From NCBI GenBank assembly GCA_947449255.1, contig CANFQX010000001.1:1-64000 (forward strand): a stretch of DNA of 64,000 nt, read 5' to 3'. This DNA is from Pseudobdellovibrionaceae bacterium (GTDB taxonomy: Bacteria; Bdellovibrionota; Bdellovibrionia; Bdellovibrionales; Bdellovibrionaceae). A program made the position numbers and the translations under genes. A model generated the notes under the pieces. The model ran no database searches. It saw only the letters and a list, made by a program, of their open reading frames with translations, and was not told the DNA's origin. Position 1 is the first letter of the stretch, and each line of letters opens with the position of its first letter. Positions 18,261 to 26,895 of this stretch are shown here, in pieces.

Positions 18261-18314
18261 TGATTGAAGCCTTTCTCAAGGTCTAATCAATACAATATCC
18301 TAATTCTGAATATT

Positions 18315-18385
18315 TTCATATGAATAAATTCAAAATTTTGAACTATTTCATATGAAAAACAAAATATTTAAACATTTCATATATT
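18315..18385. promoter_or_regulatory. Array of TTCATATGAA palindromes (candidate operators)
   Basis: Perfect 10-bp palindrome TTCATATGAA at 18315-18324 and 18347-18356, with a degenerate third copy TTCATATATT at 18376-18385; spacings are 32 and 29 bp, close to three helical turns. They sit immediately upstream of the DUF4143 ATPase start. The binding factor is unknown. Confidence 0.55.
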
Positions 18386-18464
18386 TAGCATGCATTTCAA
18401 TTGGATTCAAAAAAAATAGATATACTCCCGAACTTAGAATTCGCAATTTGGAACTTATATTTAG

Positions 18465-18743
18465 CTATTTTTCAGGAATCAGTGAGCGCCATATTTTAAG
18501 CACCGATGGATCCAATTTCATATCCTGACCTACATCATCTCTTAGTTCCTCACGAAAAACTTTCCATCTATCGCCATCTGGCAAAAATATCCAATAGAAA
18601 TACTCCACTTCGTCATCAATTCGAACTTCAGAGCCAATATGATCTGCTCGAGGAGAGAAAAATGGATCAACCATCAACTGCGCCTTACGCACTTTGCCAT
18701 CGATCCTATATTTAATTATCTTACTGACTCTAAAATTATTCAT
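18465..18743 (-). CDS. Hypothetical protein (92 aa)
   Basis: A small, charged, probably cytosolic protein beginning MNNFRVSKIIKYRIDGKVRK. Beta-rich N-terminal half, then YFYWIFLPDGDRWKVFREEL. No family recognised. The ATG at 18743 is preferred to the in-frame TTG at 18803, which would add residues without a ribosome-binding site. It precedes the ATPase gene on the same strand with about 200 bp between, so an operon is not assured. Confidence 0.55.
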   Translation of the reverse strand: MNNFRVSKIIKYRIDGKVRKAQLMVDPFFSPRADHIGSEVRIDDEVEYFYWIFLPDGDRWKVFREELRDDVGQDMKLDPSVLKIWRSLIPEK

Positions 18744-18883
18744 CAAAACCCAAACACCCACCAGCGCGAGTCCTCGAGAACTGATTAAAGCTTCTGGTCG
18801 CAAACTCTAGAGCTCAGCGAAATTGCAAATAGAGTATTGGGGGACCGCTAAAGGTCAGTGTGCAGAACAAGCTCAAGAGTTTT

Positions 18884-19537
18884 TTAAATAAAAACTTCAG
18901 GGGAAACTTTAAAGCGCTTAGCAAGAGCTTTGACTTGACGGATATTTAAATCACGTTCACCCTTTAGAATTTTTGAAACAATGGGTTGACCACCAACTTC
19001 TTTAGCCAAATCCTTTTGGGTTAGCCCTTGGAGATCCATTAAATAGGCGAGCATCTCTCGCCCTGTCACAGATTGTGATTTATAATTTTCTCGTTCATAT
19101 TCGCCAACAAGCTTTACAAGAGTCTTAAGGTAAACTTTAATGCCTTCATCTTCAGTTTCACTATCAACAAAAGAAATCACTCTCTCGATGACCTTAAGTG
19201 CAATAGTGTGTTGATCTTTAGTAACAATGGGTTGAAGCGGAAAGAGAGCCACAAGTTTATGGTAAGATTTATCCATTTGAATTGATGTAGATTTTACTTC
19301 TTCTTTAAGGGTCTTCATTAATTTTTTTGCGATACTCATAAAACTATTCCTTCCACCCACATCAAAAACGGCTTGTTGACCAACAAAATCTACATTGACA
19401 CCAAAAAACTGTTTGACCTCTTGTGGGTTTTTAAAATCAGCACTCTCGATTAATTTAATCCACCGATCAAAAGGCTTTCGACTCGAAGAGTGTCTCTTCT
19501 TAAAATCATCAATGATGTTTCTACCAAGGAGGTTCAT
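18884..19537 (-). CDS. HigB-HigA in-frame fusion: truncated toxin joined to antitoxin
   Basis: About 217 residues. The first 65 (NLLGRNIIDDFKKRH ... SADFKNPQEVKQFFG ... NRSF-like end) match the N-terminal two thirds of HigB mRNA interferase toxins. They then run without a stop into an HigA-type antitoxin: a helical N-terminal region and a C-terminal HTH_3/XRE domain (LQGLTQKDLAKEVGGQPIVSKILKGE, about 168-195). The normal HigB tail with its last strands and catalytic residues is missing, consistent with a deletion that fused a higBA operon. The protein is probably a DNA-binding, toxin-less antitoxin. Start chosen at MNLLGRN, matching HigB; a longer start at 19588 is possible. Confidence 0.75.
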   Translation of the reverse strand: MNLLGRNIIDDFKKRHSSSRKPFDRWIKLIESADFKNPQEVKQFFGVNVDFVGQQAVFDVGGRNSFMSIAKKLMKTLKEEVKSTSIQMDKSYHKLVALFPLQPIVTKDQHTIALKVIERVISFVDSETEDEGIKVYLKTLVKLVGEYERENYKSQSVTGREMLAYLMDLQGLTQKDLAKEVGGQPIVSKILKGERDLNIRQVKALAKRFKVSPEVFI

Positions 19538-19678
19538 ATTCACATAGCATAGCAAATTGAAATAGGCATCGCAAGACAAATATGTCATTTTGCTATATTA
19601 AGCCAAATATATAAAGACAAGATCAGAGCATAATACACCAAAACTCAATTGCAGCTTATTGAGGGCATTTTCATACAA

Positions 19679-21238
19679 TCATTTATAGTTCATGGGCGGA
19701 TTCAAAAAAGTAGACATATTACAAGTCTGAATACACTCCTCATGAGAGAGCGTCACCCGAGTGGCCAGGCAATCTGCGGTGCCCCGGTGCCGCACGATGG
19801 ACATCGTTCCCAAATTCGGCCTGTAGGTTTTGTTGTTCACTTTAGCGAGACAAGCGTAATAGGCATATTTCTGCAGCCCCGTGTTCATTTTCACAGAGGT
19901 CGATAAATAATCCCGGGCCTCGAAATGATTGATTCCCACGCCATCAATGCTGGGTGAACTCTGGGCAATAACGAAATTGAATTTTTTTGAATTCACACCC
20001 TCACAATCTTGCTCACTGCTCGCACTGTGAATCCCAAAGGGATCTTCACCGGCGCGGTCAATAATAAGAACATGTCCGTGAACGGCGACGATGTCTCCGG
20101 CCTTGATGGATTCATTGGCTGTCACTGAGATTTTGTCCAAACAGGTCAATCCATTGTTTTGTGGCTCTAAATAAGAGGTCGATCCCCAAGCCCAGGAGTC
20201 TGAGGCTTTCAAGGGGCGTCCCGATTTTAATTTCAAACCTGCCGCCGCCATCGATGTAAAAACAAAGCCCGAGCAATCTATACCCAGAACGCTCGTTCCA
20301 TCACCATTATTTTTAAATAAATTCAGCGGTGAGCTTTCTGCGACGGTCGCTGAAGGCTTACCCCCATAATCGTAAATCAAGGGATTGTTACGCACATCAA
20401 AGCAACTGGATCCATAGCGATTCATTTCTTTGATATAGGGATGAGTGGCTTGCACCTCGGAGAGATTGGCAACAATGCGTTTGTTGCCAATTCCATCTGG
20501 ATGTTTCCCCACAATAGAAATTCCTTGGATGTCTGGCGTCTCTGCAGAAAGCGATGGCAGCTCTAGACTTTGGCAGCTCTGATAGGCTGTGGCAAAGGCC
20601 CATCTTTGGCCAAAAACAGACATCGGCATTCCCGCGGCCAAGGCCTGACTTTTTCTTAATTCATATTCGGCGTTGATTTTTTGCGCGGCACTTTCTTCTT
20701 TCACTTTTTGATTTAATTGTTCTGCACTTTGACTGCAGTGCAAATTGTAGGAGGCCATCAATTTTGAAATCGCGGCGAAATCTTCGCGCACTAGATCTTG
20801 AATAGTGGAGCGAAAAGGTGTGGATCGATCGCCCACATCAATGGCTGAAATGAGCCCTAGAATTTCCTGAGCCGTGGTGACTTGTTCGGCCTTTGGAGCA
20901 TCCCTTAAGAGATGATCAATAAGTTTTTCCAGAGCCAGTGACAACTCACTTAAATCAGAAGGACTTGAGACCTTATTGGCAAAGGCCAAGTCGGCAACAT
21001 TGGCCTTGATGGCTTTTTTCAGGTCTTCCACTGAGATCAACGTGGGTTGCTCTAAAATATCAGTTTTAAGTGCGTCCCAAAAGCGCGTTTCAAAATCTTG
21101 GTTTTTGCAGGCAATGTCTTGCACCGCTTTGCCGGCAATTAAATTCTCGCGCGAATGATTTTCATGGGAACAAGCTGAAAGAAAAAACATTGAAGTGACT
21201 ATGGATATCAGACTCATGGTTGAATTTAATTTTATCAT
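19679..21238 (-). CDS. Lipoprotein with NlpC/P60-like cysteine hydrolase domain
   Basis: A 519-residue lipoprotein: signal peptide with lipobox LSAC (Cys23), a helical region (about 35-200), then a catalytic domain with GIDCSGFVF (Cys322) and GDIVAVHGHVLIID (His389), the Cys/His arrangement of NlpC/P60 peptidoglycan endopeptidases. The C-terminal tail contains six cysteines in a short span (residues about 455-515), possibly a disulfide-stabilised extension. It probably cleaves murein peptides at the cell envelope; the N-terminal half is unlike known family members. Confidence 0.78.
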   Translation of the reverse strand: MIKLNSTMSLISIVTSMFFLSACSHENHSRENLIAGKAVQDIACKNQDFETRFWDALKTDILEQPTLISVEDLKKAIKANVADLAFANKVSSPSDLSELSLALEKLIDHLLRDAPKAEQVTTAQEILGLISAIDVGDRSTPFRSTIQDLVREDFAAISKLMASYNLHCSQSAEQLNQKVKEESAAQKINAEYELRKSQALAAGMPMSVFGQRWAFATAYQSCQSLELPSLSAETPDIQGISIVGKHPDGIGNKRIVANLSEVQATHPYIKEMNRYGSSCFDVRNNPLIYDYGGKPSATVAESSPLNLFKNNGDGTSVLGIDCSGFVFTSMAAAGLKLKSGRPLKASDSWAWGSTSYLEPQNNGLTCLDKISVTANESIKAGDIVAVHGHVLIIDRAGEDPFGIHSASSEQDCEGVNSKKFNFVIAQSSPSIDGVGINHFEARDYLSTSVKMNTGLQKYAYYACLAKVNNKTYRPNLGTMSIVRHRGTADCLATRVTLSHEECIQTCNMSTFLNPPMNYK

Positions 21239-21372
21239 GCTTACATTATCAGCAATGTTATCCTAAAAATCTGCAATACTTTGCAGACCTGTACTTTTTT
21301 GTTTTCGGCTAGACGAAAAACAAGTAAATTTAAATTCGTCTTTTGAATTCAATTTACGAAGGGAATTTACAA

Positions 21373-22437
21373 ATGCCTGATCAACTTATTAAAGTACATG
21401 CACTCTATGGACTGCTCCAAGTGGAGCCCTACGTCTTGCTAGGAAGCCTTGTTGTGGTGGCTTGGATTTTTTATAAATTCTTTTTAAATGAGGTCAATGA
21501 AGAGCGGCACAAAAGTATCCAGAATCACTTTGGTCTGTTGCTGCGACACTTTGGAATTCTGACTTTCTTTTTTCTTTTTTTTATTTTCATGCAAACTTCA
21601 GAACCGCAATTGGGTCGTTTTGCAAATCTCACCCCCTATATGGGGACCTTGGCCTTTGTCTGGGGCAATATTGTCTTTGTGAAAACATCTCGTCTGATTG
21701 TGCTGCAGTATTTATTTTTGGGCTCGATGAGACATGGTGTGCCCTTGTTGCTCGTGAATATTTTTTCTCTGCTGCTTTCAATTCTACTGGCCTTTTGGGG
21801 CATCTCGCACATTTTTGGTGTGGACTTGGGACCTTTGCTGGCCACTTCGGCGGCGGCCTCTGTGATTTTGGGTCTAGCCTTGCAGGACACTTTAGGAAAC
21901 CTTTTCGCGGGTATATCTCTGCAGGTGGATCAGAATTTTGAAATTGGGGATTGGTTAGAAATAACCAGTGGAACTCAAAAAGCCACAGGCCAAGTGAAAG
22001 AAATGACCTGGCGATCTGTGACCCTTGTGGGTTTTTCTGAGGAGGTCATCACCTTTCCGAATCGTTTTATGGCCAATGCGCAAATTTCTAATTTTTCCCC
22101 TTTAGATCAGCCGATTTTACGCCGGCAAGTCTTTCGCTTCTCTCACGGAGAGAATATAACGCTGGTGAAGCAAATTTTGGAGCATGCCGTGGCAGGGATC
22201 AGCGAAATCAGGGGTGTTCCCAGTCCCTGGGCCTACACCAGTGATGTCAATGAAAGCTGGGTGGAGATGAAAATTCTGTATTTTATTGACCACTATGGCT
22301 CTCAATTCAATATAGGAGACAAGGTTTATGTGCGGGGAATGGAAGCTCTAAGTGCTGCCGGCATTAAATTATCTCGACAAATCATTGAGGTATCAGATAA
22401 AAGCACTACCCATGAGCACACAACGCCCCTCCTCTGA
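21373..22437 (+). CDS. MscS-family mechanosensitive channel
   Basis: About 354 residues with several N-terminal transmembrane helices (roughly 20-40, 65-85, 95-115, 130-155) and the MscS pore block LLATSAAASVILGLALQDTLGNLFAGISL followed by the beta domain QNFEIGDWLEI and the VTFPN-like VITFPNRF motif. It releases osmolytes across the inner membrane on hypo-osmotic shock. The ATG at 21373 is preferred to the TTG at 21343 because GAAGGGA precedes it. Its last 26 bp overlap ttcA, indicating co-transcription. Confidence 0.92.
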   Translation: MPDQLIKVHALYGLLQVEPYVLLGSLVVVAWIFYKFFLNEVNEERHKSIQNHFGLLLRHFGILTFFFLFFIFMQTSEPQLGRFANLTPYMGTLAFVWGNIVFVKTSRLIVLQYLFLGSMRHGVPLLLVNIFSLLLSILLAFWGISHIFGVDLGPLLATSAAASVILGLALQDTLGNLFAGISLQVDQNFEIGDWLEITSGTQKATGQVKEMTWRSVTLVGFSEEVITFPNRFMANAQISNFSPLDQPILRRQVFRFSHGENITLVKQILEHAVAGISEIRGVPSPWAYTSDVNESWVEMKILYFIDHYGSQFNIGDKVYVRGMEALSAAGIKLSRQIIEVSDKSTTHEHTTPLL

Positions 22438-23224
22438 TAGCACTTTTGGCAGCCCTTTTGAAAGCCCTTTAGCCATTAAATTGCGCAAACAAATCGTTCA
22501 GGCCCTCAATGACTTCAACATGATTGAAGAGGGGGACAAATTGATGGTTTGTGTTTCTGGAGGGAAGGATTCCAGTGTCTTGTTGGCCCTTCTCACTGAA
22601 ATCCAAAAGCGTTCAGAGAGAAAATTCACTCTCGAGGCGGCTATTTTAGATCAGAAACAGCCAGGCTTTGACTCTGCGGCCTTTAAAGGGTGGATTGAAA
22701 GCCTCGGGGTCCCCTTGCATGTTTTGGAGCGAGACACCTACTCCATCGTCAAAGAGAAAACTCCTGTAGGTGGCACCTACTGCTCCTTGTGTTCACGGCT
22801 TCGTCGCGCCATTTTATATGATTTCGCCCATGACAATGGCTTCACAAAAATGGTTCTGGGGCACCATCGGGATGATATTGTTCACACCGCCTTGCTGAAT
22901 CAGTTTTATGTGGGAACAACGGCGGGAATGCCTCCTAAACTAAAATCAGATAATGGCAGAAACATTCTGATCCGACCATTGGCCTATGTCTCCGAAAGAG
23001 ATATTGAACAATTGGCCGCAGATTGGGCTTTTCCCATTATCCCCTGCAACCTTTGTGGTTCCCAAGATGGGTTAAAACGTGTCCGCATCAAGAGACTTGT
23101 GCGTGACTTGGAAAAAGAAATTCCTAATATTTATGCTTCCATTCAGACTGCCCTTTCGAATGTAAAGCCCAGCCAAATGATGGATCAGGATCTTTGGGAT
23201 TTTAAAAATCTAAAAAGCGAATAG
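22412..23224 (+). CDS. ttcA: tRNA 2-thiocytidine biosynthesis protein TtcA
   Basis: A 270-residue cytosolic enzyme that thiolates cytidine 32 of certain tRNAs. The PP-loop is SGGKDS (49-54). Cluster-binding cysteines are TYCSLC (Cys123, Cys126) and PCNLCGSQ (Cys211, Cys214), matching the TtcA [4Fe-4S] ligands. LGHHRDDIVHTALLNQFY is the family's metal/ATP block. The start ATG at 22412 lies inside the end of the MscS gene; the longer frame from 22352 is rejected as it lies within mscS coding sequence. Followed 60 bp later by tRNA-Val. Confidence 0.95.
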   Translation: MSTQRPSSDSTFGSPFESPLAIKLRKQIVQALNDFNMIEEGDKLMVCVSGGKDSSVLLALLTEIQKRSERKFTLEAAILDQKQPGFDSAAFKGWIESLGVPLHVLERDTYSIVKEKTPVGGTYCSLCSRLRRAILYDFAHDNGFTKMVLGHHRDDIVHTALLNQFYVGTTAGMPPKLKSDNGRNILIRPLAYVSERDIEQLAADWAFPIIPCNLCGSQDGLKRVRIKRLVRDLEKEIPNIYASIQTALSNVKPSQMMDQDLWDFKNLKSE

Positions 23225-23240
23225 TCAACCCGCCGTGGCA

Positions 23241-23271
23241 TTGCTTGCAATAGCGAGCCAATTCATATAAT
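23241..23271 (+). promoter_or_regulatory. Probable promoter of tRNA-Val
   Basis: A consensus -10 box TATAAT (23266-23271) with a weak -35 TTGCTT (23241-23246), spacer 19 bp. The tRNA begins 13 nt downstream. Confidence 0.5.
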
Positions 23272-23283
23272 TTTAAAAAGATT

Positions 23284-23359
23284 GGTCTGTTAGCGCAGTT
23301 GGTAGCGCGTTCCCTTGACATGGGAGAGGTCACTAGTTCGAGTCTAGTACAGACCACCA
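23284..23359 (+). tRNA. tRNA-Val (anticodon GAC)
   Basis: A complete cloverleaf: acceptor GGTCTGT/ACAGACC, D arm GCGC/GCGC, anticodon stem TTCCC/GGGAG around TTGACAT (anticodon GAC), T arm ACTAG/CTAGT around TTCGAGT, discriminator A and encoded CCA (23357-23359). It decodes GUC/GUU. Its part from 23307 onward, plus 12 bp downstream, is repeated exactly at 27538-27602. Confidence 0.96.
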
Positions 23360-23371
23360 ATCTTTTCCTCC
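23307..23371 (+). repeat. Direct repeat copy 1 (3' part of tRNA-Val, att-like)
   Basis: 65 bp identical to 27538-27602, covering the tRNA from the D-stem/anticodon region through CCA and 12 bp of flank. A second exact 38-bp match follows (23377-23414 and 27636-27673). Placement at a tRNA 3' end is typical of tyrosine-integrase attachment sites, but no integrase gene lies between the copies. Confidence 0.85.
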
Positions 23372-23388
23372 CTCAAAATATTTCTAGC

Positions 23389-25444
23389 CTAGGTTTTCGG
23401 TGGTTCTTTCCCCACAACAGCCTTGATAAAGTCCATGGCTGGGAATTGATCAGGAGAGTAGCCTGTCGCTAGGTATAAGCATTTAAAACCCTCTGCAAAC
23501 AACTTCCGAGCCACGTCTTCACCTTTCACACCATAACTTAAATTGGAATCGATGAATATTTTTTGTTCAAAATCCAATTTGGCTTTATAAGCATAGAGCT
23601 CTTCTGGAGTTCTGAAGTATTTTAAACGCTTGTTGTATTCCTTCGCTGCAAATTCCCACGTCATTTTAACGAGGTCATCGTCATCTAAGAGCACCCAATC
23701 ATAAACTTCCTTGGGCTGTTGCAGTTCAAAGGGCACAAAGCCAGCAAGGGCCTTGGGAAGTATCGGCAATCGCAATCTTGAGGCTCGGTCCTGGATTGCA
23801 CTTTCCTCATAACGGCTGGTGACTAGAATCGAGTATTTTTCAATTCCGAGTTCATCGATAATATCAAGGCCAGTGAGGGATTGATTTAACAACTCAAAGT
23901 CCACTAAAAAAATGGACTCTTTGAGTTTGTTCATATTTGAATTCACATAGTGCTTAAAAGTCTCGCCAGATTGAAACCTTAAATGTTCAATATTATTAAA
24001 ACCAAGGCTGCTTAATCGCCCAGCCCATATTTGATGAATGCTGATGTCGTCATCGAGAGATGATCAGGTATTTTTTTGCAGATAAATCAATTTTATTAGC
24101 AAACCAAGTTGGAGGTTCTGCAAGAGGTAAAATAATTCTGATCGTGGTCCCTTTTCCTTCAACGGAATCAATTTCAAAAGTGCCGCCAAAGGACTCAGCC
24201 GTTTTTTTAGCGTGATAAACACCAAGCCCACTGCCCGATTGTGTCCCTTCTTTGCCGTGAGTGACACCCATTTGGCCTAGTTTCTCAAGGATGTGTTTTG
24301 GGATTCCCCGACCATTGTCTTTAACAAAAATTTCAACTTTTTGGTTATTAGCTGCTGTGATTTTTCTAACACCAACAGTGATTCTGCCTTGGTGGTTCTG
24401 AAAGGCCTCGACGGCATTATTGACCAGATTGCTGATCACTCTTTTTAATTCATTGCTGTTGATCTGAGCGAAGGATCCAAAGCTGTCTTTAAGGTCCACT
24501 TCGATTTCTAGGCCAGAGTGCTCGCGGAACTGCATTCTTTTCTCGGAGACCAGGATGTCGATGATGACGGGGATAAATTCGGTGCTTGTTGTTGGAATGA
24601 CATTTGTACTGCTGGACGCAACGGGGCTGTGATCCTCTTTGCCTTTTTGCAAAAGGTCATTGGCGATGTCGTTTATTCTTTGAGTAGCGTTTCGGATCAG
24701 GAGCCGTTTTTCTTCTGGAATTTCCTTCAGCGTACCTATGATCATTGATAGTGCAGAAAGGGGCGATCGGATGTCGTGGGAGACTTGTTGGGCAATATCA
24801 AAACTTGCTTTAAGTCGAATAAGTTGCTCCTGCTGAGCGATTAAATTTTTTATTTTTTGGAATAGCGAATTAATTTCAATGACCTCAACAATAGATTCGT
24901 CAACAAAGTTTATTGAATTTTCAATTTCTGAGATTCTGGTCAAATTTTGCTCAATTGATTTAAAAACTATATTAACTTTACTTTTGATAATGAGAAAAAA
25001 AATGGCAAAGCCCATTACAATAGTAAAAAGGAATACAAGTGAAATTACTAAATCAAAAAGCGAAAATATCTTTACACAGCCGCCGATTCCAACATTTTTA
25101 GCTGCAGATTTATTATCACACAGGGCCATGACTCCAAATTTCTCAATGCCAATTGGGCCAGCTATTTGCTCTCCTGACGAAGAATATACCCTGACGCCAT
25201 AAATATCAGAGCCTAATATATTAGACCCAATATTCTTTTGAACCAAATCCCAGTCGCCAACTTTTATAGAATCATTTATGGTTAATAGGGAGACCTGCAA
25301 AACTGATTCTAATTGTCGCTGTTTGTAAATCCGCAAGCAAGTAGCCAAGAGGCAAAGAAAAATCACTATGAAAAAACAACTTAGGAGGATAAATATTCGC
25401 TCTTGTTTTCGCCAAAGATATTGATTTAATGATTGCATAGGCAC
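23389..25444 (-). pseudogene. Hybrid histidine kinase with two receivers, interrupted by a frameshift
   Basis: Reading down from 25444: N-terminal TM helix (18-37), short periplasmic domain, second TM (130-153), HisKA with QQVSHDIRSPLSA (His223), HATPase with NNAVEAF, DNGRGIP and GSGLGVYHAK. The frame stops at 24050 just after KKYLIISR. A one-base shift within about 24053-24063 restores LDDDISIHQIWAG, the start of a receiver, continuing to the stop at 23389. The first receiver has FLVDFELL (Asp), VTSRYEE and the Lys of LPKALAG. A second has LLDDDD, FIDSNLS, ATGY and VVGKEPP. One base therefore separates kinase from both receivers; a sequencing error cannot be excluded. Confidence 0.85.
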
Positions 25445-25467
25445 GTCCGCCGTTTAAAATTAAAAAT

Positions 25468-26895
25468 ATGAAATTAAATAAAAAAACAAAAATGACAATT
25501 GACACGATAAACATATCATTCGCGAATAAAAGGTTATCGACAAGTGAATTATTACTTTTTATTCTAACTCTTCCTGTATTAGTCCTATTCATCGGTCAAC
25601 TTGTTCATTTTTCAGGCATGTCAAAGAGATCAGTCTCTAAAACTAATGGATTAACAATTGGAAGTGCAAGTTCTATTCAAACGTTAAATCCAAGCGAGTA
25701 CGACGAGTGGGGATCCTTGTTTATTGGGAATCATATCTATCCAAGATTGCTGCAAGATGAGCGATCAGATCGTTCGATTGCATTTGGCAAAATTAGCAAG
25801 AGAAGTTGTGTCGATACGACGAGTAATAGATGCTTAAGGGAACGCCTTACTATAACTATTTCAGAAATGAAGAGTTGTGCTGGAATCAAGATCAATGCAA
25901 AAATTATTAAAAAAGAATTGGCAATTATTTTACTGAAAAAGAATTGGCTAATCCCTGAATGGAGCTTTTGTCCAAGTAATATAGACTCGGAAATTTGTCT
26001 AGAAGTTAAAAATCCTGATGATATTGATCGACGTCTAAGAAGTGTATATTTTCGGTTTGGTTGGTCCACCGATCAGCCAAAATCTGAAATCAAAGGCATT
26101 GCTCCGTACTGTTTTAAAAATATTTCTTACGATCATGATGGAATAAATAGCGGTACATTGGTAAGCGCAGAAAATCGCTTTCCCGAATTAAAATTTATCT
26201 CTTCGATGAAGTCTACAGATCAAGTTGACATTGCACTTTATGGAAGTGAAAATCTTTTAAATAAAACGAAAAAGAAACTTCTTGTTCATACACCTGCTGC
26301 ATATTACTTAATATCCAGTACCAAAAGCATAAATCCTCAAGACCTTCCTTGGAATTTTCTAGAATCGCAAAACTTAATAAAGACCTTCCTAAAAAGTGAA
26401 AATCTGACCATAGGTGATGGCGATGAATTTAATAACATTATTCCAAAAGGTGAGGCCTCTTTCATTGATAAAAGTTTGGGAAAAAATAATACTGCATTGA
26501 CCTTTTTAATTCCGGATTACTTTCATAATTGTGAAATTTTAGCACAACAGCTTAATAAGAAATGGCGTCAGATTGGATTTTTGAATGCTGTTTCTCAGTG
26601 TGAGGATATTTCTAAATTTATACCTGAAAGAGTAATAGCAAATACTAAAAAGTGGGATGGATTCATTTCGCCAATAACCCCCGGAGGATATTTTAGAAAT
26701 GCTATTGGCCTAGAATACCTCTCAAAGACTTCTAATGAAAGTTGGATTCGTGGCGTCGAAAAAACTGAAGATTATTTTTTTAGACTAGGATTGGCGCAGA
26801 CATTTATTGTTACATCAACACGAATATGTAACGTTTTGCCAAACCCCATGGGATTGAGTGATCTTTTGATTTCTGATTTAGAACTCTGTAATTAA
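25468..26895 (+). CDS. Membrane-anchored solute-binding-like protein
   Basis: A 475-residue protein with one N-terminal membrane helix (about 27-48) and a large extracytoplasmic part. GLTIGSASSIQTLNPSEYDEWGSLFIGNHIYPRLL (residues 62-96) resembles the start of family 5 (peptide/nickel) ABC solute-binding proteins, where a strand is followed by T-L-D/N-P and the I-Y-x-x-L-L helix. The remainder is diverged. No ABC permease or ATPase gene is nearby; instead it is divergent from the interrupted kinase with only 23 bp between starts, so a sensing role is inferred. Base composition is more AT-rich than most neighbours. Confidence 0.6.
   Translation: MKLNKKTKMTIDTINISFANKRLSTSELLLFILTLPVLVLFIGQLVHFSGMSKRSVSKTNGLTIGSASSIQTLNPSEYDEWGSLFIGNHIYPRLLQDERSDRSIAFGKISKRSCVDTTSNRCLRERLTITISEMKSCAGIKINAKIIKKELAIILLKKNWLIPEWSFCPSNIDSEICLEVKNPDDIDRRLRSVYFRFGWSTDQPKSEIKGIAPYCFKNISYDHDGINSGTLVSAENRFPELKFISSMKSTDQVDIALYGSENLLNKTKKKLLVHTPAAYYLISSTKSINPQDLPWNFLESQNLIKTFLKSENLTIGDGDEFNNIIPKGEASFIDKSLGKNNTALTFLIPDYFHNCEILAQQLNKKWRQIGFLNAVSQCEDISKFIPERVIANTKKWDGFISPITPGGYFRNAIGLEYLSKTSNESWIRGVEKTEDYFFRLGLAQTFIVTSTRICNVLPNPMGLSDLLISDLELCN

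Noticed and set aside
24518-24748. Plus-strand 76-aa frame inside the kinase
   Set aside because: Antisense shadow of the kinase HATPase region.
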